Origin: Sphingomonas sp. AX6
GTDB taxonomy: Bacteria > Pseudomonadota > Alphaproteobacteria > Sphingomonadales > Sphingomonadaceae
Assembly (NCBI RefSeq): GCF_902506605.1
Contig: NZ_LR733979.1
Coordinates: 765,064 to 829,063 of the forward strand
Direction of reading: 5' to 3'
DNA: 64,000 bases
The notes under the pieces were generated by a model. It saw only the letters and a program-made list of their open reading frames with translations. It was not told where the DNA came from and did no database searches. Below, piece after piece: positions 17,171 to 25,776 of this stretch. The position numbers and the translations under genes are program-made. Within the stretch, counting starts at the first letter, position 1. Each line of letters opens with the position of its first letter.

Positions 17171-18271
17171 CTACCGAGCGGCACCATTCCCGCTGCGCGA
17201 CCACGCCCATCCAATCACCGACGCCACATAGGCCGTAATTCCCGGCCGCACGAACAACCAGTCGCGAATTGCCGGGCCGTCTTCCGCCCCGATCGTGCGT
17301 TTGTAACCGCTGTCGCCCGCGCCCCAATCGACGCGGGTGATGCCGTCTTCGATCGCGCGAACCAGATTGCGGTAATAGAGAAGTTTCCCCGGAGAATGCT
17401 TTCCGAACGCGGGAAGGTAGCTGTTGGCGATGGCGTATTTGAGGACGCCTGCGTTCAAATCGAACGAGAATGCGGCGGGCTTGCCGTCGACGCGTAGCAC
17501 CGCTGCCCACATCGCGTCGGCGATGACCGGATCGATCGACGCCAGCCGCCAGAAGCGGCCATGCGCGTCGCTGGCGAATTTGGCATCGCTGCCATCGGTG
17601 CGGTCGCCGATCCAGCTACCGTGTTCGATGTCCGAAAGTGCTTCGAACGCCGGCTCGTCCCATGCCTTGCCCTGTACGAAGCGCCAATCGAGCGCGCCGT
17701 GTTCGCCCAGATGCTTTTCGTGAAAGCGGTTCTTGCGCAGCGTCGAATTGCGGGGCCATGTGCCCTCGGCACGCAACGCCTCCATGTCGAGCAGGAAGCT
17801 TTCGGCGACGAAGCGCGGCAGGGCGCGCCACCCGTGCCGTTCGGCGGCAGCGCGAAGCCCCGCCAGCGCAGGGTCGTCGTCATAGACCGGACCCATCCGC
17901 ACGACCCGCACATCGCGTCCCGCCGCGTCCAGCAGCGCGTCGAACGATGCCGGATCGGCGTCCCCCGCCACCGGAAAGCTGCGAAACGGCCAATAGCTGC
18001 CCGCGACCTGCACCATGCCTAGGGACTGCGGCCCGACCGTCACGACAGGCAAGGCGATGACAGGCACGCCCGCGCGTTCGACCACCCAGGTCCGCGCACG
18101 GCCGCCATAGGCCTGGAGCGCGGCGGCGAACCACGCATGGCGCAGGAACCGGTGCGTCGGCACACCGCATTCGGCCACCGCGTCGATCGCGCTGGACAGC
18201 CCTTCGCAGGACAGCACCGCATGTCGGGATGCGAGGGTGGCGTGGTCGCCGACGACGATGGGTGCGTTCAT
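17171..18271 (-). CDS. GNAT-fold acyltransferase (FemAB/CelD-like, BioF2 domain)
   Basis: This 366-residue protein has the double GNAT architecture of FemAB/CelD-like proteins. The N-terminal half includes RTWVVERAGVPVIALPVV and the SYWPFRSFP loop. The C-terminal BioF2-like acetyltransferase domain has STLRKNRFHEKHL, KPAAFSFDLN, the SPGKLLYYRNL motif and GAGDSGYKRTIG. Relatives act in exopolysaccharide, PEP-CTERM or cell-wall modification. No polysaccharide cluster is near, so the substrate is unknown. GTG 18274 lies one codon upstream of the chosen ATG. Confidence 0.82.
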   Translation of the reverse strand: MNAPIVVGDHATLASRHAVLSCEGLSSAIDAVAECGVPTHRFLRHAWFAAALQAYGGRARTWVVERAGVPVIALPVVTVGPQSLGMVQVAGSYWPFRSFPVAGDADPASFDALLDAAGRDVRVVRMGPVYDDDPALAGLRAAAERHGWRALPRFVAESFLLDMEALRAEGTWPRNSTLRKNRFHEKHLGEHGALDWRFVQGKAWDEPAFEALSDIEHGSWIGDRTDGSDAKFASDAHGRFWRLASIDPVIADAMWAAVLRVDGKPAAFSFDLNAGVLKYAIANSYLPAFGKHSPGKLLYYRNLVRAIEDGITRVDWGAGDSGYKRTIGAEDGPAIRDWLFVRPGITAYVASVIGWAWSRSGNGAAR

Positions 18272-18386
18272 CACCCGACGCCTCTACCCCGCAATGCGTT
18301 ACCAACCGGTGGAAATCGCGAGCCGACCGGCATGGTGCGCATCAAGCCGCTTGCAGCGCACGATGCCCAAGCGCCATAGTTGCATG

Positions 18387-18848
18387 ATGGAATTTTCCCC
18401 CGGCATCTCCACCGTCGCCGCGACGATCCAGTCCGCGATCGCGCCCGTGTTCCTGCTGGCGGGGATCGGTGCGATCCTGAACGTGCTGGCCGGACGGCTG
18501 GCGCGAATCATCGATCGGGCGCGCACGCTGGAAAAACTGCATCCCAGCTCGACGGGACCGGAACATGACCGCCATGTCTGGGAGCTCAGACTGCTCGACC
18601 GGCGGATCTCGGTCATCAACGCGGCGCTGGCGCTGTGCGTGATGAGCGCGGTGGCGATCTGCATGGTCGTCGCCCTGTTGTTCGTCGGCACGCTGACCGA
18701 CCTGTCGATCGGCCGGATCGTCGCGGTCGCGTTCATCCTGTCGATGCTGGTGCTGACGATCGGCCTGATCCTGTTCCTGATCGAGGTTCAGATGTCGCTG
18801 AAAGCGATCCATGTCCGCGCCGAATTGCTGGAGCGCGACCGCAAGTGA
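18387..18848 (+). CDS. DUF2721 membrane protein
   Basis: This 153-residue protein fits the DUF2721 family: an N-terminal hydrophobic helix (TIQSAIAPVFLLAGIGAIL), a basic linker GRLARIIDRARTLE, a loop with RHVWELRLLDRR, and two further membrane helices. The function of the family is not known. ATG 18384 directly precedes the chosen ATG. The gene overlaps the next one as GTGA, and the two probably form a two-gene membrane unit divergent from the acyltransferase. Confidence 0.82.
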   Translation: MEFSPGISTVAATIQSAIAPVFLLAGIGAILNVLAGRLARIIDRARTLEKLHPSSTGPEHDRHVWELRLLDRRISVINAALALCVMSAVAICMVVALLFVGTLTDLSIGRIVAVAFILSMLVLTIGLILFLIEVQMSLKAIHVRAELLERDRK

Positions 18849-19264
18849 CACTGTCGGTCGAACGCCGGTTGCTCCAAGCCGTGATCGCCGCGACCTGCAC
18901 CGTCTCGCTTTCGGCCTCGATCACGTCGATCCTCGATGGACCGGGATGGCTGATGGCCGACGGAGATGTCGCGACCGATCTCGACAGCCATTTTCGTTAC
19001 CTCTCGGGCCTGCTGCTCGCCATCGCGATCGGCTTTCTGAGTTGCATGCGCGGGATCGAGCAAAAGGGGCCAAGGCTGCGGCTGTTGGCGCTGATCGTCG
19101 TCGTTGGTGGCCTGTCACGCGCTTACAGTGCGGGCGTTGTGGGGATGCCGTCGTTCGGCCATCTCGGCGGCCTGACGATCGAACTGGTCATCGTGCCCAT
19201 TGTCACCGCATGGCAATGGTCCTTCGCGCGGCGGGCGAACCGGGAAGCGGCTGCGCTGCTTTAA
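18845..19264 (+). CDS. DUF4345-like membrane protein
   Basis: This 139-residue protein begins with GTG overlapping the DUF2721 stop. Four hydrophobic segments are visible: near residues 8-28, 45-62, 75-98 and 108-128. The RYLSGLLLAIAIGFL and GGLSRAYSAGVVGMPS stretches are typical of DUF4345 proteins. The function is unknown. Tight coupling suggests the two small membrane proteins act together. Confidence 0.75.
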   Translation: MTLSVERRLLQAVIAATCTVSLSASITSILDGPGWLMADGDVATDLDSHFRYLSGLLLAIAIGFLSCMRGIEQKGPRLRLLALIVVVGGLSRAYSAGVVGMPSFGHLGGLTIELVIVPIVTAWQWSFARRANREAAALL

Positions 19265-19274
19265 CGACCTTCTC

Positions 19275-19353
19275 CCCGTTCGTTTCGAGCGAAGTCGAGA
19301 AACGTGGTCATGGCGCGCGCAAGCGTTTCTCGACTTCGCTCGAAACGAACGGG
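19275..19353. repeat. Inverted pair of the GTTTCGAGCG repeat family
   Basis: Arms at 19275-19304 and 19324-19353 are perfect 30-base inverted copies with the core GTTTCGAGCGAAGTCGAGAA. The pair separates the convergent DUF4345 and amidase genes. Confidence 0.88.
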
Positions 19354-19364
19354 TTGGGGAAGTA

Positions 19365-20960
19365 TTAGCGCACCCCTTCCAACCCCGCGCCCGCCTCCAC
19401 GCTCGGCAGATAGCGCGGTGGCTGGCGCAACATGCCCGCGCGTTCGAACACATGCCCTGCGCGCAGCAGCAACCCGTCGCTATGCGCGGGGCCAATGAAC
19501 GAAATCCCGACCGGCAGCCCGTCGACCAGTCCCATCGGCACGGTCAGGTGCGGATAGCCCGATACCGCCGCCAATCGGCTGGCGCTCGGCCCTCCGAAAT
19601 TGTCGCCATGCACCGGGTCGCTGAGCCAGGCCGGACCGTTGGACGGCGCGACATAAAATGACGCGTTCGCGGTCTTCAGGATCGCGTCGATCCCCTCCGG
19701 CCCCGCCTGTCGCCGCGCCTTGGCCAGTGCCGTTTTGTATGCCGGATCGTCCAACCCCTTGGTGTCTTGCGCCATCGCAAAGATTTCCTGCCCGAAATAA
19801 GGCATCTCGCGCGGGGCTTCACGCATGTTGAAAGCCATCACATCGCCCAGCGTACGCGTCTTCACCGAAGCTGGCGTCGTCGCGAGATAGGTGTTGAGGT
19901 CGGTCTTCAATTCGGTCAGCAGCACCGCGAATTCGGCATCGCCCAATCCGGGCAAGGCGGGCATTTTCGCGTCAACAAGCACCGCACCTTGCGCCTTCAA
20001 CACGGCAAGCGCGTTGTCGTAGCGCGCCTCGATCTCGTCCGACATCTCGGGGCGCAGGACCGCAATCCGCACGCCCTTGAGCGACGCGGTCGATAGCCCG
20101 GTCGCATAGTCGCGCTGGTGGCGATCGGCGTTCTTGGTCGCCGCATCCGCAGGATCGCTTCCGATCATCGCGGAAAACAGTGCCGCGACATCGGCGACGC
20201 TGCGCCCCATCGGTCCGGCAATGTCCTGGCTGTGGCTGATCGGCACGATGTGCGTGCGGCTGATCAGGCCCACGGTCGGCTTCAATCCGACCAGCCCATT
20301 AATCGCGGCGGGACAGGTGATCGATCCGTCGGTCTCGGTCCCGACGCCGACCGCAGCAAAGCTCGCCGCGATCGCAGCCCCCGTCCCCGACGATGATCCG
20401 CACGCCGATCGATCGAAGGCATAGGGATTCTTTACCAGCCCGCCGACCGCGCTCCATCCGCTCATCGATTGCGTCGAGCGGATATTGGCCCATTCGCTGA
20501 GATTGGTCTTGCCCAGGATCACCGCACCCGCCGCCCGCAGCCGCGCCACCACCGGTGCGTCGCGGCGGGTGACGTTCGCTGACAGCGCCAAACTCCCCGC
20601 CGTCGTCGGCAGACCACCGCGGGTTTCGATATTGTCCTTCACCACCACCGGTACGCCGTGCAGCGGCCCGCGAACGCGCCCGGCGCGACGTTCAGCGTCC
20701 ATCGCGCGCGCTTCGGCCATCGCCCCGGGCTCGACCGCGATTATCGCGCGCAGGCTCGGTCCGTTGCGGTCCATTGATTCGATCCGCGCCAGATAGGCAG
20801 CGGTGATTGCCTCGCTCGACGCCTCGCCACGAGTCATCATCGCCTGCAAGTCGGCAACCGACCGCTCTTCCACTGCGACGCTGCGCGCCTGCACCACCGG
20901 CGGTTCGCCCGATGAAGGACCATTTGCCGCCGCCAGGGCCGCCAACCAGTGCCAGATCAT
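19365..20960 (-). CDS. Amidase-signature family amidase
   Basis: This 531-residue hydrolase carries the Ser-cisSer-Lys triad of the amidase signature family. The lysine is in VVVKDNIETRGG (about 108), the cis-serine in CGSSSGTGAAIA (about 190) and the nucleophile in GTETDGSITCP (about 213). The hydrophobic N-terminus (IWHWLAALAAANG) may be a signal sequence, which would make it periplasmic. GatA is unlikely, as no gatC/gatB neighbours occur and the N-terminus is secreted-like. The natural amide substrate is unknown. Confidence 0.9.
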   Translation of the reverse strand: MIWHWLAALAAANGPSSGEPPVVQARSVAVEERSVADLQAMMTRGEASSEAITAAYLARIESMDRNGPSLRAIIAVEPGAMAEARAMDAERRAGRVRGPLHGVPVVVKDNIETRGGLPTTAGSLALSANVTRRDAPVVARLRAAGAVILGKTNLSEWANIRSTQSMSGWSAVGGLVKNPYAFDRSACGSSSGTGAAIAASFAAVGVGTETDGSITCPAAINGLVGLKPTVGLISRTHIVPISHSQDIAGPMGRSVADVAALFSAMIGSDPADAATKNADRHQRDYATGLSTASLKGVRIAVLRPEMSDEIEARYDNALAVLKAQGAVLVDAKMPALPGLGDAEFAVLLTELKTDLNTYLATTPASVKTRTLGDVMAFNMREAPREMPYFGQEIFAMAQDTKGLDDPAYKTALAKARRQAGPEGIDAILKTANASFYVAPSNGPAWLSDPVHGDNFGGPSASRLAAVSGYPHLTVPMGLVDGLPVGISFIGPAHSDGLLLRAGHVFERAGMLRQPPRYLPSVEAGAGLEGVR

Positions 20961-21419
20961 TCCCGTCTCCCCCGTAATCCTCCCAAGGCTAGGCGCGCGG
21001 ATACCCGCAACACAAGCGGTTGTGGTCGCTGGTGCATTCGGGACTCATCCACCCAAATAAATTTTGCGTTCGATTCCTGTTCGCTTGCGTTTTTGGGAAC
21101 CCCCATTCGACCGCGCGTCGCGGCCCTTTGCCCCCATGGGCGAGACGGCAAAGCGAGCCATTTCATCGACGAACCGTCTGATGAACGAAAGATTTACGGG
21201 GTTGCGTCGAAAGCCGTTTGGGCACAATCTCTAGTGGTCACGACGGGGGACAAGCGCTAGCACTGGTATGCCAGCCACGCGATACCATATCGCTTGGTGG
21301 CCTGCCTTGCGCCCTTTCGACGGCTGCGGACCTGATTTGTTCTGTGGCCTCCGCCCCGGTCGGAATGCTATCACTGGGGCTTGTCCCCGAGTCGAACGAA
21401 TTGAGAACGGGGGCCAGTC
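20961..21419. other. Divergent gap upstream of nrdA with a long-range inverted repeat
   Basis: No gene is supported in these 459 bases. A perfect 10-base inverted repeat, GGGGACAAGC (21246-21255) and GCTTGTCCCC (21379-21388), and a near-direct repeat GCTAGCACTGG / GCTATCACTGG (21256-21266, 21367-21377) frame the last 140 bases before nrdA. They may fold the nrdA leader or be a decayed REP pair. I could not identify convincing NrdR boxes. Confidence 0.4.
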
Positions 21420-23351
21420 ATGGATTTCAGGGAAACGCAGGATGATCGCGTGAACGATACCGCCACCCAAACCGCAGAAGCGGACACCACCCACAATGCC
21501 CGTGCGCCCAAGCGCGAAGGCAATGTTCGTACCGTCGACAGCAAGTCGGTGACGCCGTCGCCCTATCCGGTCGAGGTCGATCACAGCCGCGATGCGCTGC
21601 TGACCGAATTCGGCAAGGATACGCTGAAGGACCGCTATCTGCTGCCCGGCGAATCGTTTCAGGATCTGTTCGTGCGTGTGGCGTCGGCCTATGCCGATGA
21701 CGGCGAGCACGCCCAGCGCCTGTACGATTACATCTCGAAACTGTGGTTCATGCCCGCGACGCCGGTGCTGTCGAACGGCGGCACGGGACGCGGCCTGCCG
21801 ATTTCCTGCTACCTCAATTCGGTTCCCGATAGCCTTGAGGGCATCGTCGAGACCTGGAACGAGAATGTCTGGCTCGCCTCGCGCGGCGGCGGCATCGGCA
21901 CCTATTGGGGCGCGGTGCGCGGCATCGGCGAGCCGGTCGGCCTCAACGGCAAGACCAGCGGCATCATCCCGTTCGTCCGCGTCATGGATTCGCTGACGCT
22001 CGCGATCAGCCAGGGCTCGCTGCGTCGCGGCTCGGCCGCCTGCTATCTCGACGTCAGCCACCCGGAAATCGAGGAATTTCTCGAAATCCGCAAACCATCG
22101 GGCGACTTCAACCGCAAGGCACTCAACCTCCACCACGGCGTCCTCATACCCGACGAATTCATGGAATGCGTCCGCGCCGGCGGCGAATGGACGCTGCGTT
22201 CGCCCAAGGACGGGTCGGAACGCGGCAAGGTCGATGCGCGGGCGCTGTTCCAGAAACTGGTCGAAACCCGCCTCGCCACCGGCGAGCCGTACATCGTGTT
22301 CAGCGACCATGTGAACTCGACGATGCCCAAGCATCACCGCGATCTGGGGCTGAAGGTTTCGACCTCCAACCTGTGCTCGGAAATCACGCTCCCGACGGGC
22401 CGCGACCATCTGGGCAATGATCGCACCGCGGTCTGCTGCCTGTCATCGCTCAACCTGGAAACCTGGGACGAATGGAACGGCGACAAGCGCTTTATCGAGG
22501 ACGTGATGCGCTTCCTCGACAATGTGCTGACCGACTATATCGAGCGCGCGCCGGATGAGATGGCCCGCGCGCGCTATTCGGCGGAACGTGAACGCTCGGT
22601 CGGGCTGGGCGTCATGGGCTTCCACAGCTTCCTCCAGGCGCGCGGCCTGCCGATGGAAGGCGCGATGGCCAAGTCGTGGAACCTGCGCATGTTCAAACAC
22701 ATCAGCGGTCAGGCGAACGAAGCGTCGATGGCGCTGGCGGTCGAGCGCGGGCCTTGCCCCGACGCGGCCGAAATGGGCGTGATGGAGCGGTTCAGCTGCA
22801 AGATGGCGATCGCGCCCACCGCGTCGATCTCGATCATCTGTGGCGGCACGTCGGCGTGCATCGAACCGATCCCGGCCAACATCTACACGCACAAGACGCT
22901 GTCGGGTTCGTGGTCGGTCAAGAACCCGTATCTGGAAAAGCTGCTCAACGAAAAGTCCAAGAATTCGGACAATGTCTGGAACACGATTCTGGAAAAGGGC
23001 GGCAGCGTCCAGCATCTCGACTTCCTGAGCCAGGAAGAAAAGGACGTGTTCAAGACGTCGTTCGAACTCGACCAGCGCTGGCTGCTGGAGTTGGCGGGCG
23101 ATCGCGCGCCGTTCATCGATCAGGCACAGTCGCTGAACCTGTTTATCCCCGCCGATGTCGACAAATGGGACTTGCTGATGCTCCATTTCCGCGCGTGGGA
23201 ACTGGGCATCAAATCGCTCTATTATCTGCGCTCAAAATCGGTGCAGCGCGCAGGCTTTGCAGGCGGTGTGGAAGCCGACAACACGTCCGAACTCGCCAAG
23301 TTCGATCTGGGCGAAAGCACCGATTACGACGAGTGTTTGGCATGTCAGTAA
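21420..23351 (+). CDS. nrdA: Ribonucleoside-diphosphate reductase alpha subunit, class Ia
   Basis: This is the catalytic subunit of class Ia ribonucleotide reductase. Active-site cysteines and partners are present: GLPISCYLNS, the NLCSEI loop with Asn, the thiyl Cys and Glu, and TAVCCLSSLN. The PTASISIICGGTSACIEPIP region and the C-terminal redox pair in DECLACQ are also typical. At 643 residues it is shorter than E. coli NrdA because the N-terminal ATP-cone is missing; residues 1-50 are low-complexity. GTG 21450 is an alternative start with AGGA upstream. It is followed by four small genes and then nrdB. Confidence 0.95.
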   Translation: MDFRETQDDRVNDTATQTAEADTTHNARAPKREGNVRTVDSKSVTPSPYPVEVDHSRDALLTEFGKDTLKDRYLLPGESFQDLFVRVASAYADDGEHAQRLYDYISKLWFMPATPVLSNGGTGRGLPISCYLNSVPDSLEGIVETWNENVWLASRGGGIGTYWGAVRGIGEPVGLNGKTSGIIPFVRVMDSLTLAISQGSLRRGSAACYLDVSHPEIEEFLEIRKPSGDFNRKALNLHHGVLIPDEFMECVRAGGEWTLRSPKDGSERGKVDARALFQKLVETRLATGEPYIVFSDHVNSTMPKHHRDLGLKVSTSNLCSEITLPTGRDHLGNDRTAVCCLSSLNLETWDEWNGDKRFIEDVMRFLDNVLTDYIERAPDEMARARYSAERERSVGLGVMGFHSFLQARGLPMEGAMAKSWNLRMFKHISGQANEASMALAVERGPCPDAAEMGVMERFSCKMAIAPTASISIICGGTSACIEPIPANIYTHKTLSGSWSVKNPYLEKLLNEKSKNSDNVWNTILEKGGSVQHLDFLSQEEKDVFKTSFELDQRWLLELAGDRAPFIDQAQSLNLFIPADVDKWDLLMLHFRAWELGIKSLYYLRSKSVQRAGFAGGVEADNTSELAKFDLGESTDYDECLACQ

Positions 23352-23536
23352 TCGAAGGCCCCTTCATCGCGGCGAGCGGCACCGATCCGCTGGTCGAGGC
23401 AGGCCCGACGCTGACCGCGGACGAACTCGCAACGCTGGCGACGCGCGCACTCAAGCGTCCGGAATCGATCAGCGCCGACGAGATCCGCGTCCTTGCCGCC
23501 TCGGTTCTGACCGAGGCGACGGGACAGGCAGCGTAA
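23342..23536 (+). CDS. Small protein between nrdA and nrdB, unknown
   Basis: This 64-residue reading frame overlaps the end of nrdA by 10 bases. It is acidic and has a helical C-terminal part (LTADELATLATRALKRP, then ADEIRVLAASVLTEATGQ). The overlap and the absence of another use for the interval favour a real gene. No ribosome site is obvious, so it would rely on coupling with nrdA. No family is recognised. An NrdA/NrdB accessory role is only suggested by position. Confidence 0.6.
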   Translation: MSVIEGPFIAASGTDPLVEAGPTLTADELATLATRALKRPESISADEIRVLAASVLTEATGQAA

Positions 23537-23539
23537 GTC

Positions 23540-23881
23540 ATGCGTGTCGCGGCTGCCTCTCGCATCGGTGTCGTCGTGGCGTTGGCCGCGACGCTTTCCG
23601 CGTGCGCGTCGCAGGTCGCATCGGGGGTCGAACCCGCTGCCCCCGGTTTCTTCTGGGGCGTGTGGCACGGCTTCATCTTCCCCGTCGCCTGGGGGCTGTC
23701 GCTGTTCCTGCCCGACGTCGCGCTCTACGCCGTTCCCAATAATGGCGGCTGGTATGATTTCGGCTATTTCGTCGGCATCATGTTTCTGGGCGTCGGCGCG
23801 CGCGGCAGCCGGATCGTGTACCGCACCCGCATCATCGACCGCCCCGCCAAGCGCGGCACCGTGATCGAGAATCTACGATGA
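23540..23881 (+). CDS. Small lipoprotein-like membrane protein
   Basis: This 113-residue protein has an N-terminal lipoprotein-like signal with the lipobox LSAC at about residues 19-22, then two hydrophobic stretches (FFWGVWHGFIFPVAWGLSL and DFGYFVGIMFLGVGAR). The C-terminal tail is basic. The start ATG lies three bases after the preceding stop, and its own stop overlaps the next gene as ATGA. I do not recognise a function. Confidence 0.7.
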   Translation: MRVAAASRIGVVVALAATLSACASQVASGVEPAAPGFFWGVWHGFIFPVAWGLSLFLPDVALYAVPNNGGWYDFGYFVGIMFLGVGARGSRIVYRTRIIDRPAKRGTVIENLR

Positions 23882-24093
23882 CCCGCGCTCTGGCCATTCA
23901 GGCAGGCGTCGGCGCGCTGATCGGCGCGATCGGGCTGGTGCTGCTCGCGCGTCCCGCGCTTGCCCGCCGTCCACTTGGGATCGCCGATGGGCGCGAGGCG
24001 AACTATGCGATCCGTCTGGCCGCGCTGATGCTGGCCATGCTCGGCATAATGATTGCCGCCTTCACTTTGATCTTCGCAAGGGCCAGCGCATGA
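23878..24093 (+). CDS. Small two-helix membrane protein
   Basis: This 71-residue protein has two membrane helices, at about residues 5-25 (AIQAGVGALIGAIGLVLLA) and 48-68. They are joined by a polar loop with RRPLGIADGREANYA. It is coupled at both ends by ATGA overlaps. No function is recognised. Confidence 0.68.
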   Translation: MTRALAIQAGVGALIGAIGLVLLARPALARRPLGIADGREANYAIRLAALMLAMLGIMIAAFTLIFARASA

Positions 24094-24269
24094 AGACCAC
24101 GCTCACCGCGCTGACCGTCATCGCCTTCGTCGTCGCGATCGCGTGCCTGTTCCTGTCCCGCAACGGCGCCTCAAAGGCACCGCGCCTGATGGCGATCTGT
24201 GCGGGGCTCGCCATTGCCACGGGGCTGGTGCTCGGCACCTTCGCCCTCGTCGCCGAACCCACCATTTAG
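24090..24269 (+). CDS. Very small membrane protein (59 aa)
   Basis: The ATG overlaps the preceding stop as ATGA and the frame ends with TAG at 24267. The product has two hydrophobic helices, TTLTALTVIAFVVAIACLFL and ICAGLAIATGLVLGTFALV, with a short basic loop RNGASKAPR. It completes a chain of three coupled membrane genes before nrdB. The function is unknown. Confidence 0.65.
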   Translation: MKTTLTALTVIAFVVAIACLFLSRNGASKAPRLMAICAGLAIATGLVLGTFALVAEPTI

Positions 24270-24301
24270 TCCGCCATTCAGCCCGTATAGGAGCGCGTTC
24301 C

Positions 24302-25360
24302 ATGTCCCTCACCGAAGCCCGCAAGACCTACAAGCCTTTCGAATATCCCTGGGCCTATGAATTCTGGAAGCGCCAGCAGCAAATCCACTGGATGCCGGAG
24401 GAAGTGCCGCTGGGTGAGGATTGCCGCGACTGGGCACAGAAGCTGACCGATCACGAGCGCAACCTGCTGACCCAGATCTTCCGCTTCTTCACCCAGGCCG
24501 ATATCGAGGTGCAGGATTGCTACCACGAGAAATACGGGCGTGTGTTCAAGCCGGTCGAGGTCAAGATGATGCTCGCCGCGTTTTCGAACATGGAAACCGT
24601 CCACATCGCCGCCTACAGCCACCTGCTCGACACGATCGGCATGCCGGAAAGCGAATACGGCATGTTCCTTGAATATGCCGAGATGAAGGACAAGCACGAC
24701 TATCTGCAGAATTTCGGGGTCGATACCGATGAGGATATCGCCAAGACGCTGGCGATGTTCGGCGGCTTCACCGAAGGGCTGCAATTGTTCGCCAGCTTCG
24801 CGATGCTGATGAACTTCCCGCGCTTCAACAAGATGAAGGGCATGGGCCAGATCGTGTCGTGGAGCGTGCGCGACGAAAGCCTCCACTGCGAAGGCATCAT
24901 CCGCCTCTACCATGCCTTCACCAAGGAGCGCGATTGCCTGACCAAATCGGTCAAGAGCGACATCATGGACATGTGCCAGACGACGGTGCGGCTGGAGGAT
25001 GCGTTCATCGATCTGGCGTTCGAACAGGGCCCGGTGACTGGCATGACGCCCAAGGAAATCAAGAAGTACATCCGCTACATTGCCGACTGGCGGCTGGGGC
25101 AGCTCGGCCTGAAGCCTATCTACATGATCGACGAACACCCCCTCCCCTGGCTCGCCCCGCTGCTCAACGGCGTCGAACACGCCAACTTCTTCGAACAGCG
25201 CGCGACCGAATATTCGAAGGGCGCGACGCGGGGGAATTGGAACGAGGTGTGGGACAGCTTCGACAAGCGCCAGAAGGCGAAGGTTGTCGCGCCTGCGAAC
25301 GAGGACGCGGACGGCGGCGAGGGGGATATGTTCTCGCGGGCCGGGGTGGCTGCGGAATAA
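24302..25360 (+). CDS. nrdB: Ribonucleoside-diphosphate reductase beta subunit, class Ia
   Basis: This is the diferric-tyrosyl radical subunit, 352 residues. All iron ligands and the radical residue can be placed: Asp about 67 in QADIEVQ, Glu 98, His 101 and Tyr 105 in METVHIAAY, the Glu in TEGLQLF, and Glu and His in RDESLHCEG. The Tyr makes this a classical class Ia subunit rather than class Ic. The tail DMFSRAGVAAE should bind NrdA. ATG 24302 has AGGAG eight bases upstream. Confidence 0.96.
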   Translation: MSLTEARKTYKPFEYPWAYEFWKRQQQIHWMPEEVPLGEDCRDWAQKLTDHERNLLTQIFRFFTQADIEVQDCYHEKYGRVFKPVEVKMMLAAFSNMETVHIAAYSHLLDTIGMPESEYGMFLEYAEMKDKHDYLQNFGVDTDEDIAKTLAMFGGFTEGLQLFASFAMLMNFPRFNKMKGMGQIVSWSVRDESLHCEGIIRLYHAFTKERDCLTKSVKSDIMDMCQTTVRLEDAFIDLAFEQGPVTGMTPKEIKKYIRYIADWRLGQLGLKPIYMIDEHPLPWLAPLLNGVEHANFFEQRATEYSKGATRGNWNEVWDSFDKRQKAKVVAPANEDADGGEGDMFSRAGVAAE

Positions 25361-25386
25361 ACAAGCCTGAGCGAAATTTAGAGATT

Positions 25387-25408
25387 CGGGGAGGTCTAGA
25401 CCTCCCCG
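25387..25408. repeat. 22-bp perfect palindrome after nrdB
   Basis: The sequence centred on TCTAGA, beginning CGGGGAGG and ending CCTCCCCG, is a perfect 22-base palindrome starting 27 bases after the nrdB stop. It lacks a T-tract. It may stabilise the nrdB mRNA or bind a dimeric protein. Confidence 0.75.
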
Positions 25409-25482
25409 GAAACCCGCCAAGGGAAGCGCTGCAACGCTCCCAAAGCATCGGATCAACCAATCGCGTCAACTGCGAGCACGAG

Positions 25483-25560
25483 CTAGGAGAATCCCAATGT
25501 GGCAAACCGTCTTATTAGCTTGAACAGTTTGCCGTGAGTCGGTGCCAAGGCATCGGCTCA
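25483..25560 (+). promoter_or_regulatory. Structured leader with possible 8-codon leader peptide
   Basis: TAGGAG is followed by an ATG at 25497 and eight codons ending TGA at 25523 (product MWQTVLLA). Overlapping it are the stems GGCAAAC (25501-25507) with GTTTGCC (25527-25533), and GTGAGTCGGTGCC with GGCATCGGCTCAC up to about 25560. The layout looks like an attenuator ahead of the 46-aa gene. Translation of the leader is unproven. Confidence 0.4.
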
Positions 25561-25611
25561 CGGCTCCTGGTTATGTGGAAATTTCCAACATGTCAAAAGG
25601 AGCTAATCACC

Positions 25612-25752
25612 ATGGCTAAGACACCTACACCGCGAGATAGCGGCAAAAGGCCATCGTCGATCGCAGGGCGAGTTCTCGCCGGCCACAAACCAACCCCTCG
25701 TGAAACAAGGGTTCTGGCGGGATCGGTACTGTCCCAGAACCAGAAGAAATAA
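25612..25752 (+). CDS. 46-aa basic protein with RVLAG repeats
   Basis: AGGAG lies eight bases before the ATG. The product starts AKTPTPRDSGKRPSSI and then has GRVLAGHKPTPRETRVLAGS, in which RVLAG occurs twice ten residues apart, and ends LSQNQKK. Small proteins with an R/K-x-LAG-S-x-LSQ tail occur in many proteobacteria without a known role. Local base composition is less GC-rich than its neighbours, and a terminator follows, so it forms its own transcription unit. Function unknown. Confidence 0.65.
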   Translation: MAKTPTPRDSGKRPSSIAGRVLAGHKPTPRETRVLAGSVLSQNQKK

Positions 25753-25776
25753 AATTCTGGAATTGTAGCCTGGGAG

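Noticed and set aside
21180..21419. NrdR boxes upstream of nrdA
   Set aside because: ACCATATCGCTTGGT at about 21283 is weakly similar, but I find no second box at the expected spacing.
24278..25456. Long open frame on the minus strand opposite nrdB (392 codons), and similar ones opposite katE, nrdA and pheT
   Set aside because: High-GC codon bias opens antisense frames; products are Arg/His/Asp-rich with no family motifs, while the plus-strand or true genes have complete catalytic motifs.
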